Positions 44,137-56,639 are shown, counted from the first letter of the stretch. The stretch: DNA of 64,000 nt from Kappaphycus alvarezii (GCA_002205965.3 NADL03000599.1:62001-126000), one strand, 5' to 3'. The notes: generated by a model from the sequence alone, not told the origin. Made by a program: numbers and translations.

Positions 44137-45344
44137 TTATGGGGAAGTGGAAAAGGAGGGAGGGACTAATGGCGAGAGGCCTTGCTCGCCCGTTTTCCCA
44201 GTTGGGGGGGATTGGTCGAGTTGTGCCTTCACCGTCCGCATCTCCTTCATGCGTCGTGACAGGGCGCGGGTGCGTTTCGTGCGTCCTTCGGTCTTCCCCG
44301 TGTGTGTGGAGGGGGCTTCAGGAAGGTCCGGCTTTGGTTGCGTAAGCCGGTGAACCTCACCTTTTTCCTGGGGTTTTTGCGACCCTAAGGCTGACAGGTG
44401 AGGGTTCTCTGAGAGTAGGGGCCCGGATAGTTTTGTTTGTCGCCGGTGGCGTCGCACTGTCGGGTTCTTCATGGACTGTGGTGGTCTCCAGTGTTTCACC
44501 TCCACTGTCTGGGGTCTCGTCGCTGTTGTCGTGGTGGGCGGCTGGTAGATTGTCTGCCTCCGGTGCTGCGCCTGGGGTGTCCTGCGTATCCAAGTCAGTC
44601 TTTGCGGGAGCAAGGTTTTCGCACCCCGCGTAGAATTTCTCAATGAAGTTTTCAACAAAAGCATCCCCTCTCGGAAGGCTTGCTGTCGCTGCGTCAATGA
44701 GGCGGGTGATGGCTCCCACCAGGGCTTTCCTGTTTTCCAGTGTTGTTTCGGAGGCCACGGTCTTGAGCTTGCAACCTCGCGCGCAGCAGCGACGCAAGTG
44801 CCAACTTTCCACTCGGTTGTGGGGAGCTCGGCGATGAGATCGGAAAGCGGGCTAGTTGAGAAGTGGGTGCCACCGTAAATGTTTGGGATCCCCCGGAGTA
44901 TTTTTAGGAGATCGTTGGAGTCCGCGGCGTAGTGCACAACAATTGTCCAATCTCCGGATGTGAGGAGTGCATGCTTGGGCAAGGGCACTCCGGCATCCTC
45001 GGCTGCGATTCGTGGGCTTGCCTGTGCGTCTTCGTATGGCGGCAGGGCTCCAATGCCCGGAGGGTCTGCGTAGAAAGCCAGCGTGGACATCATGGGGGCC
45101 AGCGTTGGAGGTAATCCTGTCGTACCACTCAGGGCGACAAGGGCTCTCGGTTTGGGGGCGCGGCTCCGACGCGTCGGGGTCTCCTCCTGCGATGGGGCAT
45201 TCGGAGGAAGCGATCCTGCCTGCAGTCGGCAGAAATCGCGCACAGTAGAGGGGACGGCAGCTACTCGGGGCTCTTGTGATCCTTCACGATTTTTGCCCAC
45301 GAAGGCGGGCGCGCCTTAGCTTTGGCCTTGGTGGCGCTCTCCAT
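44137..45344 (-). pseudogene. Unrecognised protein, possibly LINE ORF1, with frameshifts
   Basis: The ATG at 45344 (MESATKAKAKARPPSWAKIV) leads by a frameshift near 45260 into a 350-codon frame (MSTLAFYADPPG..., GDWTIVVHYAADSNDLLKILRG). Near 44800 a second frame takes over (KLKTVASETTLENRKALVGAI). A third change follows near 44360 into a basic C-terminus. There is no zinc knuckle or other named motif. A short basic N-terminus followed by a globular part and a low-complexity tail would suit an ORF1/gag-like RNA-binding protein of the local LINEs, but this is only an inference. Confidence 0.35.
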
Positions 45345-45420
45345 GTTGGCGGGTGGATCGGAGATTTCTGGGGGCGTTGGAGGAAGAAGAGAGAAAAGCA
45401 AAAGAAGGGAAAGGGGAAAA

Positions 45421-45705
45421 AGTATGGTTGAGCGCCTGGACGAGGAGCATGCACTGGTATCCGTGGATGGGCACGGCGCATTCAATCGGTTCTCGAGAAT
45501 GCACATGATAAATTTGCTGCCGACCAAAGTACCGTTGCTGTGTCGTTTTCTGAACATGGTATACGCCCGCTACACGCCGTCGCTGATATTGCCCGTAGCG
45601 TCCGAACATGACATCCCCAGCCAAGAAAGTATACAACAGGGGGACCCTGCAAGCATGCTGTTGTTTTCTGTTGTAGTGCATCCAGTTAGCAGAAAGGCGG
45701 CGTAA
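45421..45705 (+). pseudogene. LINE reverse transcriptase fragment
   Basis: ALVSVDGHGAFNRFSR (RT motif A; the usual second-position residue is conserved Asp) and SIQQGDPASMLLFSVVVHPV (motif B, QGDP) on the plus strand. There is no motif C (ADD). It stops at 45705. Confidence 0.7.
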
Positions 45706-46249
45706 GAGAGATATCCGACGCCCACTATCCAAAAACAGAGGTGTTGCGAACGACAACAGTACTATGGTAAGGTAGTTTTGAGAAAAAATGTGCTGTATAC
45801 GGACGAGAGACCTAGGGAAATCGACTTTGTCCGAAAGGGGCAGGCTACACCTTCGCCTTGCGAACAACAGATCTGCTTTCGTGTACGTTGCAAGGCAAAT
45901 CCAATGGGCTGAAACGGAAAAGGGCTCGGTGGATCCCCCAACAATCCTAAAGGGCCAGGCTCTTCCACCTAGCTACAAGGCTTGAGAGCCGTTTATAAAT
46001 TTAGGCCCGAGGATGACTACCAACTTCGTTACTACTAGAGTATCTCTTTTGAAGTTGTCTGCCAACTTGCTTGACCTCTACATGAGGAAGCAGTTTACTC
46101 AGCTTGTATAGACTTTTGGCTACCCCTAAAGTCCGAACAAACTACAGAAGATACTAGGAAATGCATAAAAACACTTTTTGTGGATGATATACTCTAAGCA
46201 AAAGATACTTAAGAAAACAAACAATCGATCTGGTCCTCTTATTTCGCAT

Positions 46250-46810
46250 TCTCTAGATAAGACCCAAACAACTCTTCCAAAATATACATTCTGCCCAAGA
46301 AGTCCCACAAATATCTGCGAACGGCTCATAACTCGCTATTTCCTCCTGGGAGATATCTAAACCACTAAAGATACTCCCATCCGGTTCCAGCGTCGGCACC
46401 ACTTGGTCATTGCCGTCCAGACCCGGCCCCATCATTCCAACACTTCCCATGTCTCCCTTTCCCTCATCCTATTTGTCCTAGTCCTCATTCTCGTCGTCAT
46501 CCTCCTCCTGTTCACCCCCTCATCGTTAACCTCGTAGACCAATTCCGGGCTAGCCACTCCTCGAAGGTCTCCCCAGCTCCCTCCTCGACTTCGCACTCCT
46601 GCCCCTCAGGTACCTCCTCCGCCTCCTCCTCGAGGAACAAGCGACGCACGAATTCGATTACCTTTTTTTTGTTTGTCGGCGTAGGTAGTCATCGCGATCA
46701 GCAGGTCCCAAAGGGGGTAGGGGAATGGAGTTTAGGGGGCGGGGGTGGCGATTTTTGGTGATGGAGGCGGAGGGGCGAAGGTTGTTCATTTTGGTTGTAA
46801 ATAGAATGGG
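46250..46810 (-). pseudogene. Degenerate acidic coding relic
   Basis: Minus strand, alternating frames: an N-terminal ATG near 46795 (MNNLRPSASITK), then KVIEFVRRLFLEEEAEEVPEGQE (about 46650-46580), then MGSVGMMGPGLDGNDQVVPTLEP (46450 to 46253). The composition is that of a real protein but no family was recognised. Several stops. Confidence 0.35.
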
Positions 46811-47329
46811 GCGATTTTGAATGGAGGGTAGAGGGTGCGAGGGGAAGGGCAGTTTGTGTAGGGGTTGGTAGATCTCAAAAAAGTTGGGTAAAATGGGTTT
46901 AAGTACACCTTAGAGGCGGACTAGAGTCGGTACCATAAAGTTAAAATCGAAATTGCAGTAGCGCATTTGCCTGAAATTTCTACATAAGGAAAGAATTTGA
47001 TGAAGAAGGTAGATAAAAAAGAGGTAAAATGCTGATTTGGAGAAGAGGATACAGTATTAAAATGTCTAGGGAGGATGGTAGACAAATTTGGAAAGGATGG
47101 TAAGCGGAGTCAGGGGCGGGATCGTTGTGAGTTGCTGTTTCCTTTGGGAGGACCATTTCCTGTATTACACGAGGGGAGGACCATTTCCTGTGTTACAAGG
47201 GGGGAAGACCACTTCCTGTGTTACACCCGAAACACGCAGAAGTTAGTCACCCTATTCAAAATTAATTTTGTAGCGACTTAACAGTGTTGTACATAAATAT
47301 CACAATGATAAACATCCTAGGTTCTCCTC

Positions 47330-49293
47330 GCGTTGCACAGAAACGTGCGGAGGGTATTCGTAAGTTAACTACGGACGCGGGCGGCGGGTGGAAACCTGTA
47401 GCGCCTGCATTACTTGGGCCTGCATTACTTGGAGACTAAACGCAAAACGGGTAGCGAAGTCGCGGAGCTCCTGTTGAGGGGAGGAACCGCGACGGGAAGC
47501 AGTGAAGGAAGCAAGGCGGCGGAAAAAACCCTTGCCGTCGTCGCCCAAGGCGCCATAGATATCAATCCCGACGGGGGAGAGTAGGATATCGTTTTGGTTG
47601 CAGTAAGTGACGTAATGACGATGTACCTCGCGCTTGGCGAGTGTCGCGGCAGCGCCTGCGGTGACCGTACTTGGCGAGATGTGGCGGCGTGCGGAGGGGT
47701 GGGCAACAGTAATGTCGACGGCGATATCGGTACAGTGAAGCCCGTATGCAGCTGGTATGTAAATGTCCATTCGTAACGCGGGGGGCTCCGAATGCAGAGA
47801 CGAGTTGGGAACCTGGTAGAGGAGCGGATGCTCGACGAGGGCGACGATCCCAACTTCCTTACAATAGCGGCCAAGAACGCTGCGGATGACGTGATGTCGA
47901 CGAGTCATTCCGTGTTCGTATTTGCAGGTCAACGCGTGTTGACCGCTTGGATCTAAGACGTGTGCGATGTCGGCCGAGCGCCGGAGCGCCGAGAGCATAC
48001 CGGAGAGCGAGTAGATCCTGGGAATAGCGCGATGCCGAGAGGGAGAGCCAGTGCGACTTTCCACACAGAAGAGGAAATGTACGTACCGCGGTGGGGTGAG
48101 GAAGCGAAGAGAAAACAGAGGAGGCGGAGGATGTGCGCACGGAGAGGAGCCGTGCTCGGTCTTGTGCTGCCGCGGACAAGAACAACCTATCGGACTTCGA
48201 TAGCATGGGTTCAGTTGTGATCGCAGACTGGAGCCTTTCGCCGGGGACCGGCGATGAACAATTCTCGAAAAGAGCCATAGCTGTAAGCGACGAAGACAGC
48301 TGCGGGAGGCGGGAGGATAAGATCGAGATGGCGGACCGAGGGATCTCTTCCAGGTGGCGGTCCTGGGAAAGAGTCAGCAGGTCGGAGATAAGTCAAAAAG
48401 AATCAATTACAGATGCTACGTAAGCAGCCTCGGTAGTGTCTCAAGTATGCAGGAGACCTAGACCGCCCACTGAGAAGGGGAGAGAGGCCTGAAGCCAGGC
48501 CCGATCCGGGAAGGGCAACTGCAATTGGTGGAACGCTTCCCTCTGCATCTGATCGAAGCTGGCTGCGAGTACCGCAGATTGCGTGGAAGGAAGAGTACGT
48601 AGCAAGTGCATGACCTTGGAGGCGTTCACACAGAAGCGGTGTAAGTGTAAAGCCAATTGAGCATCATCCAAGTCCCGAAGGGATTGGAAGATACGGTCAA
48701 ATGCGGTTTGGCGGCCTGCTAAAAATTGGGAAACAAAAGGGTCCGAGCCAATCGAAGATCCCACCACGATGAAACCAAGGGGGTAGAAATGGACAGGGAA
48801 GTGTCAAAGGGGCGTGGAAAGGGGAGAAGCCATAAACTTGGGTCTTGGCAAGGTTGAACTTGAACCCGAGTGGACCTCCTTCAAGCTGGATGAAACGGAT
48901 GGCAGCGGCGGCTTGGGACCGAGAAAGAACAATGTTACCATCATCTGCGTACCAAGCGTTCAGGGCAGGTGAGAAGTTCTCCTGTAACGATAGCAAGAGA
49001 GGATGGAGAGCCAGGGCAAAGAGCAAGGGACCGGGGGGATCACCTTGCTGAGTGCCCTCTGAACTACGAACATAGTAGGGTCCGAAAGCAAGCTCTGTAG
49101 GAGCATCGTAACAAGAGTGTACCCACCGTGCGCGGCCTGGGGCATGTGTCCGTACGGCTTCCAGAGTGCGCTGGCGGGAGATGCAATTGAAAGCGTTGCG
49201 AGCGTCGATCTGGAAATAGAGGTGGTCGTGGAACTCGGATCTCTGGGAAAGACACAGCGTTATTAAAGCGCCTAAACTCAGTTCCTTCCCCAT
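47330..49293 (-). pseudogene. LINE ORF2: reverse transcriptase and C-terminal endonuclease-like region
   Basis: RT: QIDARNAFNCISR (motif A, about 49210), TQQGDPPGPLLFALALHPLL (motif B, about 49040) and AWYADDGNI (motif C with both Asp intact, about 48930). A frameshift near 48760 leads to the post-RT helices (LHLHRFCVNASKVMHLL). After a gap, 48064-47369 carries HVLDPSGQHALTCKYEHG (Cys/His box), RMDIYIPAAY and VDITVAHP. This resembles the C-terminal region of the other LINEs and probably represents a restriction-like endonuclease. The ORF ends at 47369 and is followed by a 3' UTR to about 47285. The element is 5'-truncated with several stops. Confidence 0.8.
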
Positions 49294-49319
49294 TACGCTG
49301 TAGGTATACCCTTTTTGAG

Positions 49320-49400
49320 TCGATTGCGGTTGTCTGGAAAACCATGGGATAGGTCGGAAATATCTTCCAACAGTAAAACACCCAAACGTTTTCCCCTAAA
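49320..49400. repeat. Dispersed repeat, copy 1
   Basis: GCGGTTGTCTGGAAAACCAT, then ATCTTCCAACAGTAAAACAC, nearly the same as 50322-50400. A third, partial copy in reverse orientation lies at about 5460-5505. No LTR or TIR features were found. Confidence 0.65.
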
Positions 49401-49734
49401 CTCTGACCTCCCAACGTAAAAAAAATAGAAACAGCAAGAAGGAGAAAGTATTGCATAACGTGGAATCGTCGTATACGCCGGAAGATCTTCGCTCTTGGCA
49501 CTTTCTATATGAAGCAAAGTTTTTCTTTCACTTCTAATCGTCTAGCCCTCTACCTATTACACTACCATTGTACGTAGTTAAGGGAAGTTGAATATTCTGG
49601 TAAGTTCGATGACAAACTTGACAGGCGGTAGTGCAATTCTATAGTAGTATGGAAGTTGAAGGGAGTGCTTCCCTCCTGAGTCACAAATGCTGTATTGCTC
49701 GAGAAATGTTCTTGTCGTTCATTCCTTGTTCCCG

Positions 49735-49925
49735 CTTTGCTTCCTCCGCTGCTTCCCGTCGCGGTTCCTCCCCTCAACAGGAGCTCCGCGACTTCGTTAC
49801 CTGTTTTGCATTTAGTCTGTAAATAATGCAGGCGCGACAGGTTTCTACCCGCCGCCCGCATCCGTAGTTAATTTATGAATACCCTCCGCACGCTTCTGTG
49901 CGAAATTGTACAACCAATAAAGATT
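49735..49925 (+). repeat. LINE 3' end, plus orientation
   Basis: The last ORF2 codons (RRGSSPQQELRDF) and 3' UTR repeat the sequence of 47285-47520 in opposite orientation (CTCAACAGGAGCTCCGCGAC, CCCGCCGCCCGCATCCGTAG). A short 5'-truncated LINE insertion. With the neighbouring copy it forms a 2.4-kb inverted arrangement. Confidence 0.75.
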
Positions 49926-50321
49926 TACCACATTCCTTGTTTTTTCTTCAAATTGAATGAGTTTCCTACAATACATGATTTATGAATTATCATGAGGGCC
50001 GATCAATGAAAATTAAATCGTTGGAGATTATTAAATCGGAAACTACATCTGGTAATTTCGGCCAGTAAACACAGTCCATCTGTCCCTCCACGACTTTCAG
50101 TTTTCCTCCAAGTCGGTAAATCTAAAATCCCCGATTTATGTCAGGGAAATCTAAAATTTCCCCGACAAAGAAATGATGAGTTGAAAACCCTAACTGCGGT
50201 AAGACTTGCACTGTCTTCCTCTCCCGACCAGCCATCGTTAATCCTCCGTCCCACTGTCCGCCTCGAATCTCGCAGCCCCCTTTCTTAACCGAAATGCCCG
50301 AAGATGACTCTCCTCCACCAA

Positions 50322-50400
50322 CAATCGGTTGTCTGGAAAACCATGGGATAGACCATATATATCCTCCAAGAGTAAAACACCCAAACCTTTACCCCAGCAA
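50322..50400. repeat. Dispersed repeat, copy 2
   Basis: Direct repeat of 49320-49400. The two copies are about 1 kb apart with a LINE end between them. Confidence 0.65.
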
Positions 50401-50489
50401 TTGTACCTGCTTAAACCTGCGCGATCAACCTGACCTCAACATATTGCCAGCAACGGCAACCCAATCTGCTCCCTTCCCCCAAACAAGAT

Positions 50490-51880
50490 GACTAAACACC
50501 AGATGCGCGTAACAAAACACCGAACGCGATTCCGACTGTGACATTAGTTGACGCTGGTCCTGCGGTTATAACAGATAACGTCGCTACAACCGTGCCAAAC
50601 GCTGCGAATGTTCGTGGCATTGTGCAAACGACCCTTGCACAAGCCAAACAGGTATTGCGTCCCGCACTTCTCGATAAAAACACGTTCAAATTTCTGTTGA
50701 AGGTCCTCGAGATTACCGGGGCAGCAAATGCGAAGCTTTGTACCAAACTGAAGATGTTTAGCGTCAAGATGTTGCAACGCGGATTTTCAATCGAAAAGGC
50801 TCTAGAACTAGTAGATAATCTCGAAGACGCAGCCAATACGCTATTACATGAAGCTCTTGCACTGCGCACGCTTAACCCAATAGTAGTCAAAGTTACTAAA
50901 TCTGGCAGATGTGTGGAAGAATTAACTTGATCACGAGGAGATCTGCCAGTGTTTGAGGGCGGTGAGGTTAAGGTGCGCAAACCACCGCTGGAGCGTATTT
51001 CGGATGCAGTACATTCATCTGTGCCACAAAGGGAACCTGATTTTGAGGCGAATGAGTATTGTCGGCTACTGCATGGCCCTGTCGATCCTCATATGACTAC
51101 TGCACGAACGCAATTGATGGAACCAAGTTCTCGGTCGGAGCTGGATTCTGGCCCATAGATCCATGGACTGAACAGATATCGCTACTATTCAGCGATACCG
51201 CTTTTAAACCTAACGCAATTTCTTTGCTAGCCGGTGATATTACGAGAGCGGATATTCTTTCTTTGAATCCCGCTTTGAGGCCGCATGAACGGGATGGTGG
51301 TGTGCTCAAGCGTAAGTTTGGAGAATTTATTTCCCCTTATGAGACCTGACTTTGCAAATATGAAGCGTCTGGTCAGGGAGACCCAGAAAAAATTTGTATA
51401 CTTCGCGAACGGGAGAAGTTAAATAATGTACGCCTATTCTTTTGCGATGCAATCCTATAATACAGACTCTTGCAACAAGGGCACTCCAAAGCGATGCACA
51501 GCGCAAGGAAGGCGTTTAAAGTGGTGTCACACCGGAAATTAATTCAAGCCTGAAGCGTAAAAGAGAGAAATAGGAAATTAGTATTCTCGAAATAGAAACA
51601 CCCCCTTCCGCGTTTAAACCTTTCTCGGAGGAAATTACAAGGGAGACGGAAGCCGCTGAAAGGGATAAAGCACGATTTAAAGCTTCAGAAGCTAAAGGAA
51701 AATCCACTCAATCTCTATTGTTTGCTATTACACAGGACGAAAGAATGGCTGCAGATGCTGATGATGAGGATGAGAGAATTGTTTACACTGAGATCGTCCA
51801 TGATCACATGGCGGATATATCCAGAAGTCACTCCGCATATACCTATCGTCTGCTACGAGGACGAATCAAACCCTATTGAT
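50490..51880 (+). pseudogene. Unrecognised broken gene next to a Harbinger-like transposase
   Basis: Coding-like segments in changing frames: 50538-50930 (VLEITGAANAKLCTKLKMFS, helical), 51059-51349 (FKPNAISLLAGDITRADILSL) and about 51577-51879, a charged Lys/Glu-rich helical end (TEAAERDKARFKASEAKGKS). It converges with the transposase at 52034, as the Myb-like gene does at 11.4-12.4 kb, so it may be the accessory gene of that transposon. No DNA-binding motif could be identified. Confidence 0.35.
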
Positions 51881-52033
51881 TAAGGTGTAGAGCGATTCGG
51901 TCTCTTTCAACTGCGTTTTCTCGTCTTCCTTGCCAATTCCTTTGGATATTTTGCTCTAAATGAAGATAATTCTGTAAGTGAAAAATAAGAGTACCCCCAA
52001 CTCTGTTATCCTCAGCGACTTCTAAATTGGTAC

Positions 52034-52860
52034 TTATGACGGATCACCAGAGTCCAGAATGAATTTGTGCAGTTTGCTTGTCACCATTATGATTAACGTA
52101 TCCGTTGCAATACTGAAACGTAAAGGAGACCAGAATATGCCAACTCGTGACACCAAAATTCCAAATGCTTTTTCCAACGTGATTCGGCAAAAGGAAATAT
52201 AGAAGTTAAAGGCGTCTGCAGATTGGGTAAGACCATATCCAGCGTAAGGTGTCGACAAATGATCGCTATTTACCTATGCATCGTCGGCAGAAATCTTCGC
52301 ACATCTTGGAATTCCATTTTGTTCGAAAAGACTATGCAGTTGAGTCGCTTGAAAAGCTGTAGAATCATCCGTTGCTCTGGCATGCCGTTCCGAAACAAAC
52401 AAAAACTTGTAGTCGGCTGCTGCAGCCGCCTGAACACACAAAGCATAGAATCATTTTCCATTATAATACGTGCGTTGATCTGGGGCTTCTCGAAGTTTCG
52501 GTTGAATTATCTCCACGGCAATACCATCAAGCACAGCTATGATGTCTTATAATGGGCTGCGCCGCAACGCTATGAATTCATTGGCTCGATGAACGCACTC
52601 CTCTTCTGATGTTGGGAAAGAGAGACCAGGCAACTTTTTGTCCAAAGCACCCAACGTTTTATGAAAGAGTGCATATGTTGACGATCGTGCCACCCTGTAA
52701 GGCCATCCAACATCTAAAATAGCTGGCACCAGCAAGTATGCGCAATGTGATACAGAGCATTATTTCTGTACTCTTCGTAGCTCCGGGGCAGTCCTCGCAA
52801 ATTTTCTTGCGCTGTAAGGGTGGTCGCAGCAAACGTAATAAAGATTTGAAATGAGCAATT
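52034..52860 (-). pseudogene. Harbinger/DDE_Tnp_4-like transposase, degenerate
   Basis: Minus strand. AILDVGWPYRVARSSTYALFHKTLGALD (N-terminal helix region, 52735-52650), then after a stop at about 52547 VLDGIAVEI (first Asp), YYNGK, TDDSTAF (second Asp), SADDAS, and after a frame change FNFYISFCRITLEKAFGILV (Glu) with TSKLHKFILDSGD to the stop at 52034. The order and spacing are those of the DDE_Tnp_4 domain. There are at least two stops and two frameshifts. No terminal repeats were delimited. Confidence 0.7.
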
Positions 52861-54069
52861 TAAACACGGTACAGTCTTTTAAATAGATCTTCTCCCACCT
52901 CGTCGATATGCGCATCCAATGAGAAAGACCTACGCTGCATTATCTATCTTCCATGCCGAAGATCTAAGCAGTTGACTGTCGCAGAGACGGTTGTCAACAA
53001 AAGAGAAGGTAGAGCAAGCTGTAGCGCACGTCTATGCTTGCTCTTAACCTTTAATAACTTTCGAATAGCATATGAACTTTGGCCAATGCGCATTATGATG
53101 TGGTTAATCTTATAGTAACCGGATGATTACCAAGGAAAGGAGGGAGTCGTTGACAGTTGTTTATGGGGGGTCCATCTGTATTTGTTTGTATCTTGTGGCA
53201 ATGTGACTGCTGGTGGAGGAAAAATGCAAAGCTCATTTCCGACTTTAATAGACAGAAGCACGCTTTGGAAATGTTGAAATTATGAAAATTAACGACGTTT
53301 CCAATTTCCAATTTAGAACCGTCAACGATTCATAGATCGGCCCTGATACAAGGAGGTGTAGTCGTTCTCTATCTGTTAGATCTACAGAAATAGAAATTGG
53401 GACGTGGAAATATCAGAATAGGCGTACTGTGTTGGATTTTCGCGCACGAAATGCGCACCAAAGCAGTAGGCCTCTCTATCATATATTAAACAAATACTCA
53501 AATTATGTGCAAATCACAACATCACGGTAGTGCAATCGTATATTACCAAATGGTTTTGCAAACATAGAATTTTAAGTAATGGAACAGTATTTCAAAAAAT
53601 AGTGCTCCACTCTATTATTTACTGCACACTAACGGCACAACCGTGCCATTACAAAAAGCATAGAATCAAAAAAAGAAACACCCCCATTTACAAAAGCGCA
53701 CAGTATTTGAAAATTTTGCACGCCATTTCCAAATTAAAAGCACAGTTCTGATGACGAGCCCGAAATAGCGATGGACAGTACCACCAAAGCCCTTCAGTAG
53801 CAACATTTTCATGTGTATATATCCGTCTCCAGTCGCCACTTACAACGACCCCGCTTAATTCATCGCTCCCACCCTCTCTTCCACTCCAGTCTATCCCCCC
53901 ACTGCTGCATACTCCTTCGCCCTTGCCAGCCCAGCTCTCTCTTCTTGCCAGTCCGGCCTCAGATACTGTTTCGCACTCCTCTGCTTCTCTGCTCTCGGCT
54001 GTTCCTTCAATCCCACCAGACGGTCCAACCATACACCTTTTCAAAGAACGAGTCTTATCTTTCAACCAG
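52861..54069. other. No gene recognised; likely 5' region of the transposon that follows
   Basis: AT-rich with short frames. From about 53820 the sequence becomes C/T-rich (pyrimidine-rich leader) up to the ATG at 54070. Confidence 0.4.
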
Positions 54070-55350
54070 TATGAGCTCCTCTCAACCCACCACCACCGCC
54101 GTCAATGTGCCCTCCCCACCTGCGGCTGCCGATGCATTTCACTTGTTAGCCTCAGCTGCAGTGGCTAGGGAGCAGGAGATTCGGAAATACACCAATGTTA
54201 GACTGGACCACGACAGTGATGACGAAAAAGACAGATTGATTCCGGTGATCCCTTTTATGAGTCCGTTGGAAATAAATGTATTCACGAAATGTGCAACTTC
54301 AATGCGTCACATTTCAAGCAGCTTCGGAACTACTTTTCAAGCACATTACGAGAGGTGAACAATTTAGAGCTTGGGCGAAAAGGCGCCTACAATGGCATGG
54401 ACTTGTTATTTATGACTCTAGTCGTATTGAAGTGCGGGACGCAGTAGGATATCACAGCTCGTGTTTTCAATTTGAAATGAATTACATTTAAGAAGGTGAT
54501 TTCGAAGTAAATTGATGGTATATGGAAGTTCTCGTACGAAAGTTTAATAAAGGAAATGGGTGGCGTATACCCATGTGGTGAGTTACTAGAAAATCGCATC
54601 CGATTCAAGTATTTTCCTTGTACACGTTATGCGACTGACGTTACATTTCAGCAAGGTAACAGGCATTCGGGAAACAGGCAGGAGGGTAAGAAGTATTTCT
54701 CAGGCAAGCAAAAGCTCTGCGGCTATAAAGTGGAAGTCAGCGTTTTAAAAAATAGACAAGCTATAAACTGCAGCCGACAATACCCGGGAAGCGTGGCCTA
54801 CTTGGAGATATTTCAGCGAAATATGCAGTTTCATAAAAGTTCTTTAAAAAAGAAACAGTCTGAAGTTGACATGGATGATGTCGGAGAAATTTCATGAGAG
54901 TATTCTCAGCATTGAGAATTTTTAATGGATAAGGGCGACCAAAGTGCTGGGGAGCTGATTCGAGCAATCATTCCGAAAATGAAACCTATGAATGGATTTT
55001 TACTCGCCGAAGACGTAGACAGGAACAGAAAAATTTCATCCGATCACATAATCGTGGAGAACTGCTTCGATCGGCTGTGCACTCTTTGGGGAGTAATGGG
55101 AGGGAAATGGAGGTGGAGGGAGGCCCGTTATGATGCAGTGTTCAAGCTTTGCGCTGCACTGACTAATTTTCACTGACTAATTTTCACGTAAGCTACCACT
55201 GCTTGCTGGCCGAGGATGCCCATATGTACAGTTCAGTGAGAAATAGTTTGTATTCAATCGGAACTGAGTCCCGCAATAAGCTGCGTGCGGCACAGACCGC
55301 CTACCGCGAGAAAAGAAGGCGCTTTTGTGAGTTCAATTTTAGGGCATCGT
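54070..55350 (+). pseudogene. DDE transposase (same family as 5841-6440), broken
   Basis: The ATG at 54070 (MSSSQPTTTAVNVP) opens a Ser/Pro/Ala-rich start, then FMSPLEINVFTKCATSMRHI. Reading shifts frame near 54340. From 54556 a 113-codon frame carries YATDVTFQQ (first Asp), KKYFSGKQKLCGYKVEVSVL and CSRQYPGSVAYLEIFQRN (the usual second Asp is Tyr here, from S-x-A-D). After a stop near 54895, 54925-55176 has SSDHIIVENCFDRLCTLWGV (Glu) and WREARYDAVFKLCAALTNFH. The tail to 55350 is basic. This is a DDE endonuclease of a cut-and-paste transposon. Confidence 0.7.
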
Positions 55351-55724
55351 AATTCCAAGATAGACATCCGTTTGATTCTCAGTAGCAGAAGCATTTATTT
55401 CATTGAAGTGGGGCTGGGCGAGTTGCAGAATCATGTGAGGGATTATGTGTTGGTCATGTAAACGAAAGACCCCCGCCGAGACATGGCATGCGAGATAGGA
55501 GGGGAAGAGGACATTGGAACAGATAGAAAACCTTCCCCAGTGCGACAGTTGGGCCTTGATGACAGAGCATCGACGGGCAGAGCAAAACGAGACTTCGCAG
55601 TCACAGTCGTCGCCTTTCACAGAATGAAAGTGAGACCAATACATCCTCCTAACCGGCACTCACAGGCGCTCAGTTCCATACGGACCCTGCAGAGGTAAAC
55701 CTGTGGTCATCTCCATGCTCTTAA

Positions 55725-56040
55725 TAGCCTCGCCGGCGTTCCTAGTGTACGATTGCCTGTAGGCGACTTCGGGTTGAATGTAGTAGGAGCTGCTTCTGAA
55801 TAAGATAAGAGCTTCCCATTATCGACAAAATATGTGCGTGAGTGGCTCGGTAGACATGGGATTTTGACCGGTGGATTGTTTGTTGTAAATACTGATGGAA
55901 CAGGGCACAGTTCCAAAATCGCAAATTTTTTCGCCGTTTCCGAGCTTGTAGTAGTCTCACCCGCTCGCCTAGTGTACGCCTGCCCGTAAGCGACATAACG
56001 ATTGAATGAGATAGGTGCGGCTTTCTGAGAAGATGGGAGC
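55725..56040. repeat. Old tandem duplication, unit about 235 bp
   Basis: 55745-55810 (AGTGTACGATTGCCTGTAGG ... GAGCTGCTTCTGA) is repeated diverged at 55970-56040 (AGTGTACGCCTGCCCGTAAG ... GTGCGGCTTTCTGA). An open minus frame (56192 to 55707) includes both halves. No known protein. Confidence 0.5.
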
Positions 56041-56639
56041 AGCTCGTGACTTATTTTTGAAGGGCTTGAGGAGTTCGGTAGACCCGAAACGTTGACCATG
56101 GGCCGTTTGGATTTGGGAACTGAAGGGGCAGCTGGGTTCGACCGCAATCCTTCATAGTCGGTGAATAGGAGGTCGCGTAGGGACCGATTCAACTGCCAAG
56201 CTGCAGTTTTCGCCGCCTCGACATGTAGCAGGGACAGAAATATAGTTTATGCCACGACGTGCCCAACTCCGTATCTCCACCACACTGTGCCGCCATGCAT
56301 TCGGAAGAGCCGCTGCAGGTCTTGACACAAGGTGTTGAATGTGTATGCGCAAGTCTATGAAATTGGGACGGGGGGAACGAAGCTCCGTTTCTATCTCCTC
56401 ATCCAAAGCAAAATTCACCATTCCCAGGTAGAACAACGAGAGCCCAAGTGGCTTGAGGTTTTGCGGCACCTCCGACCAGAGCTCGAGCTCTTCTGCAAAG
56501 GGCTTCGTTCGGTGTGCAGAGCAATCGGGTCACTGTGCCAGTCGTCGTAGGCATCAAGATCACCGTACCACTCGTAGTTTTCACCGTCGCCGTACTCTCC
56601 AAGCTCCGACACCCTTGAGTAAGGGCCAGTTTGCTTGGG

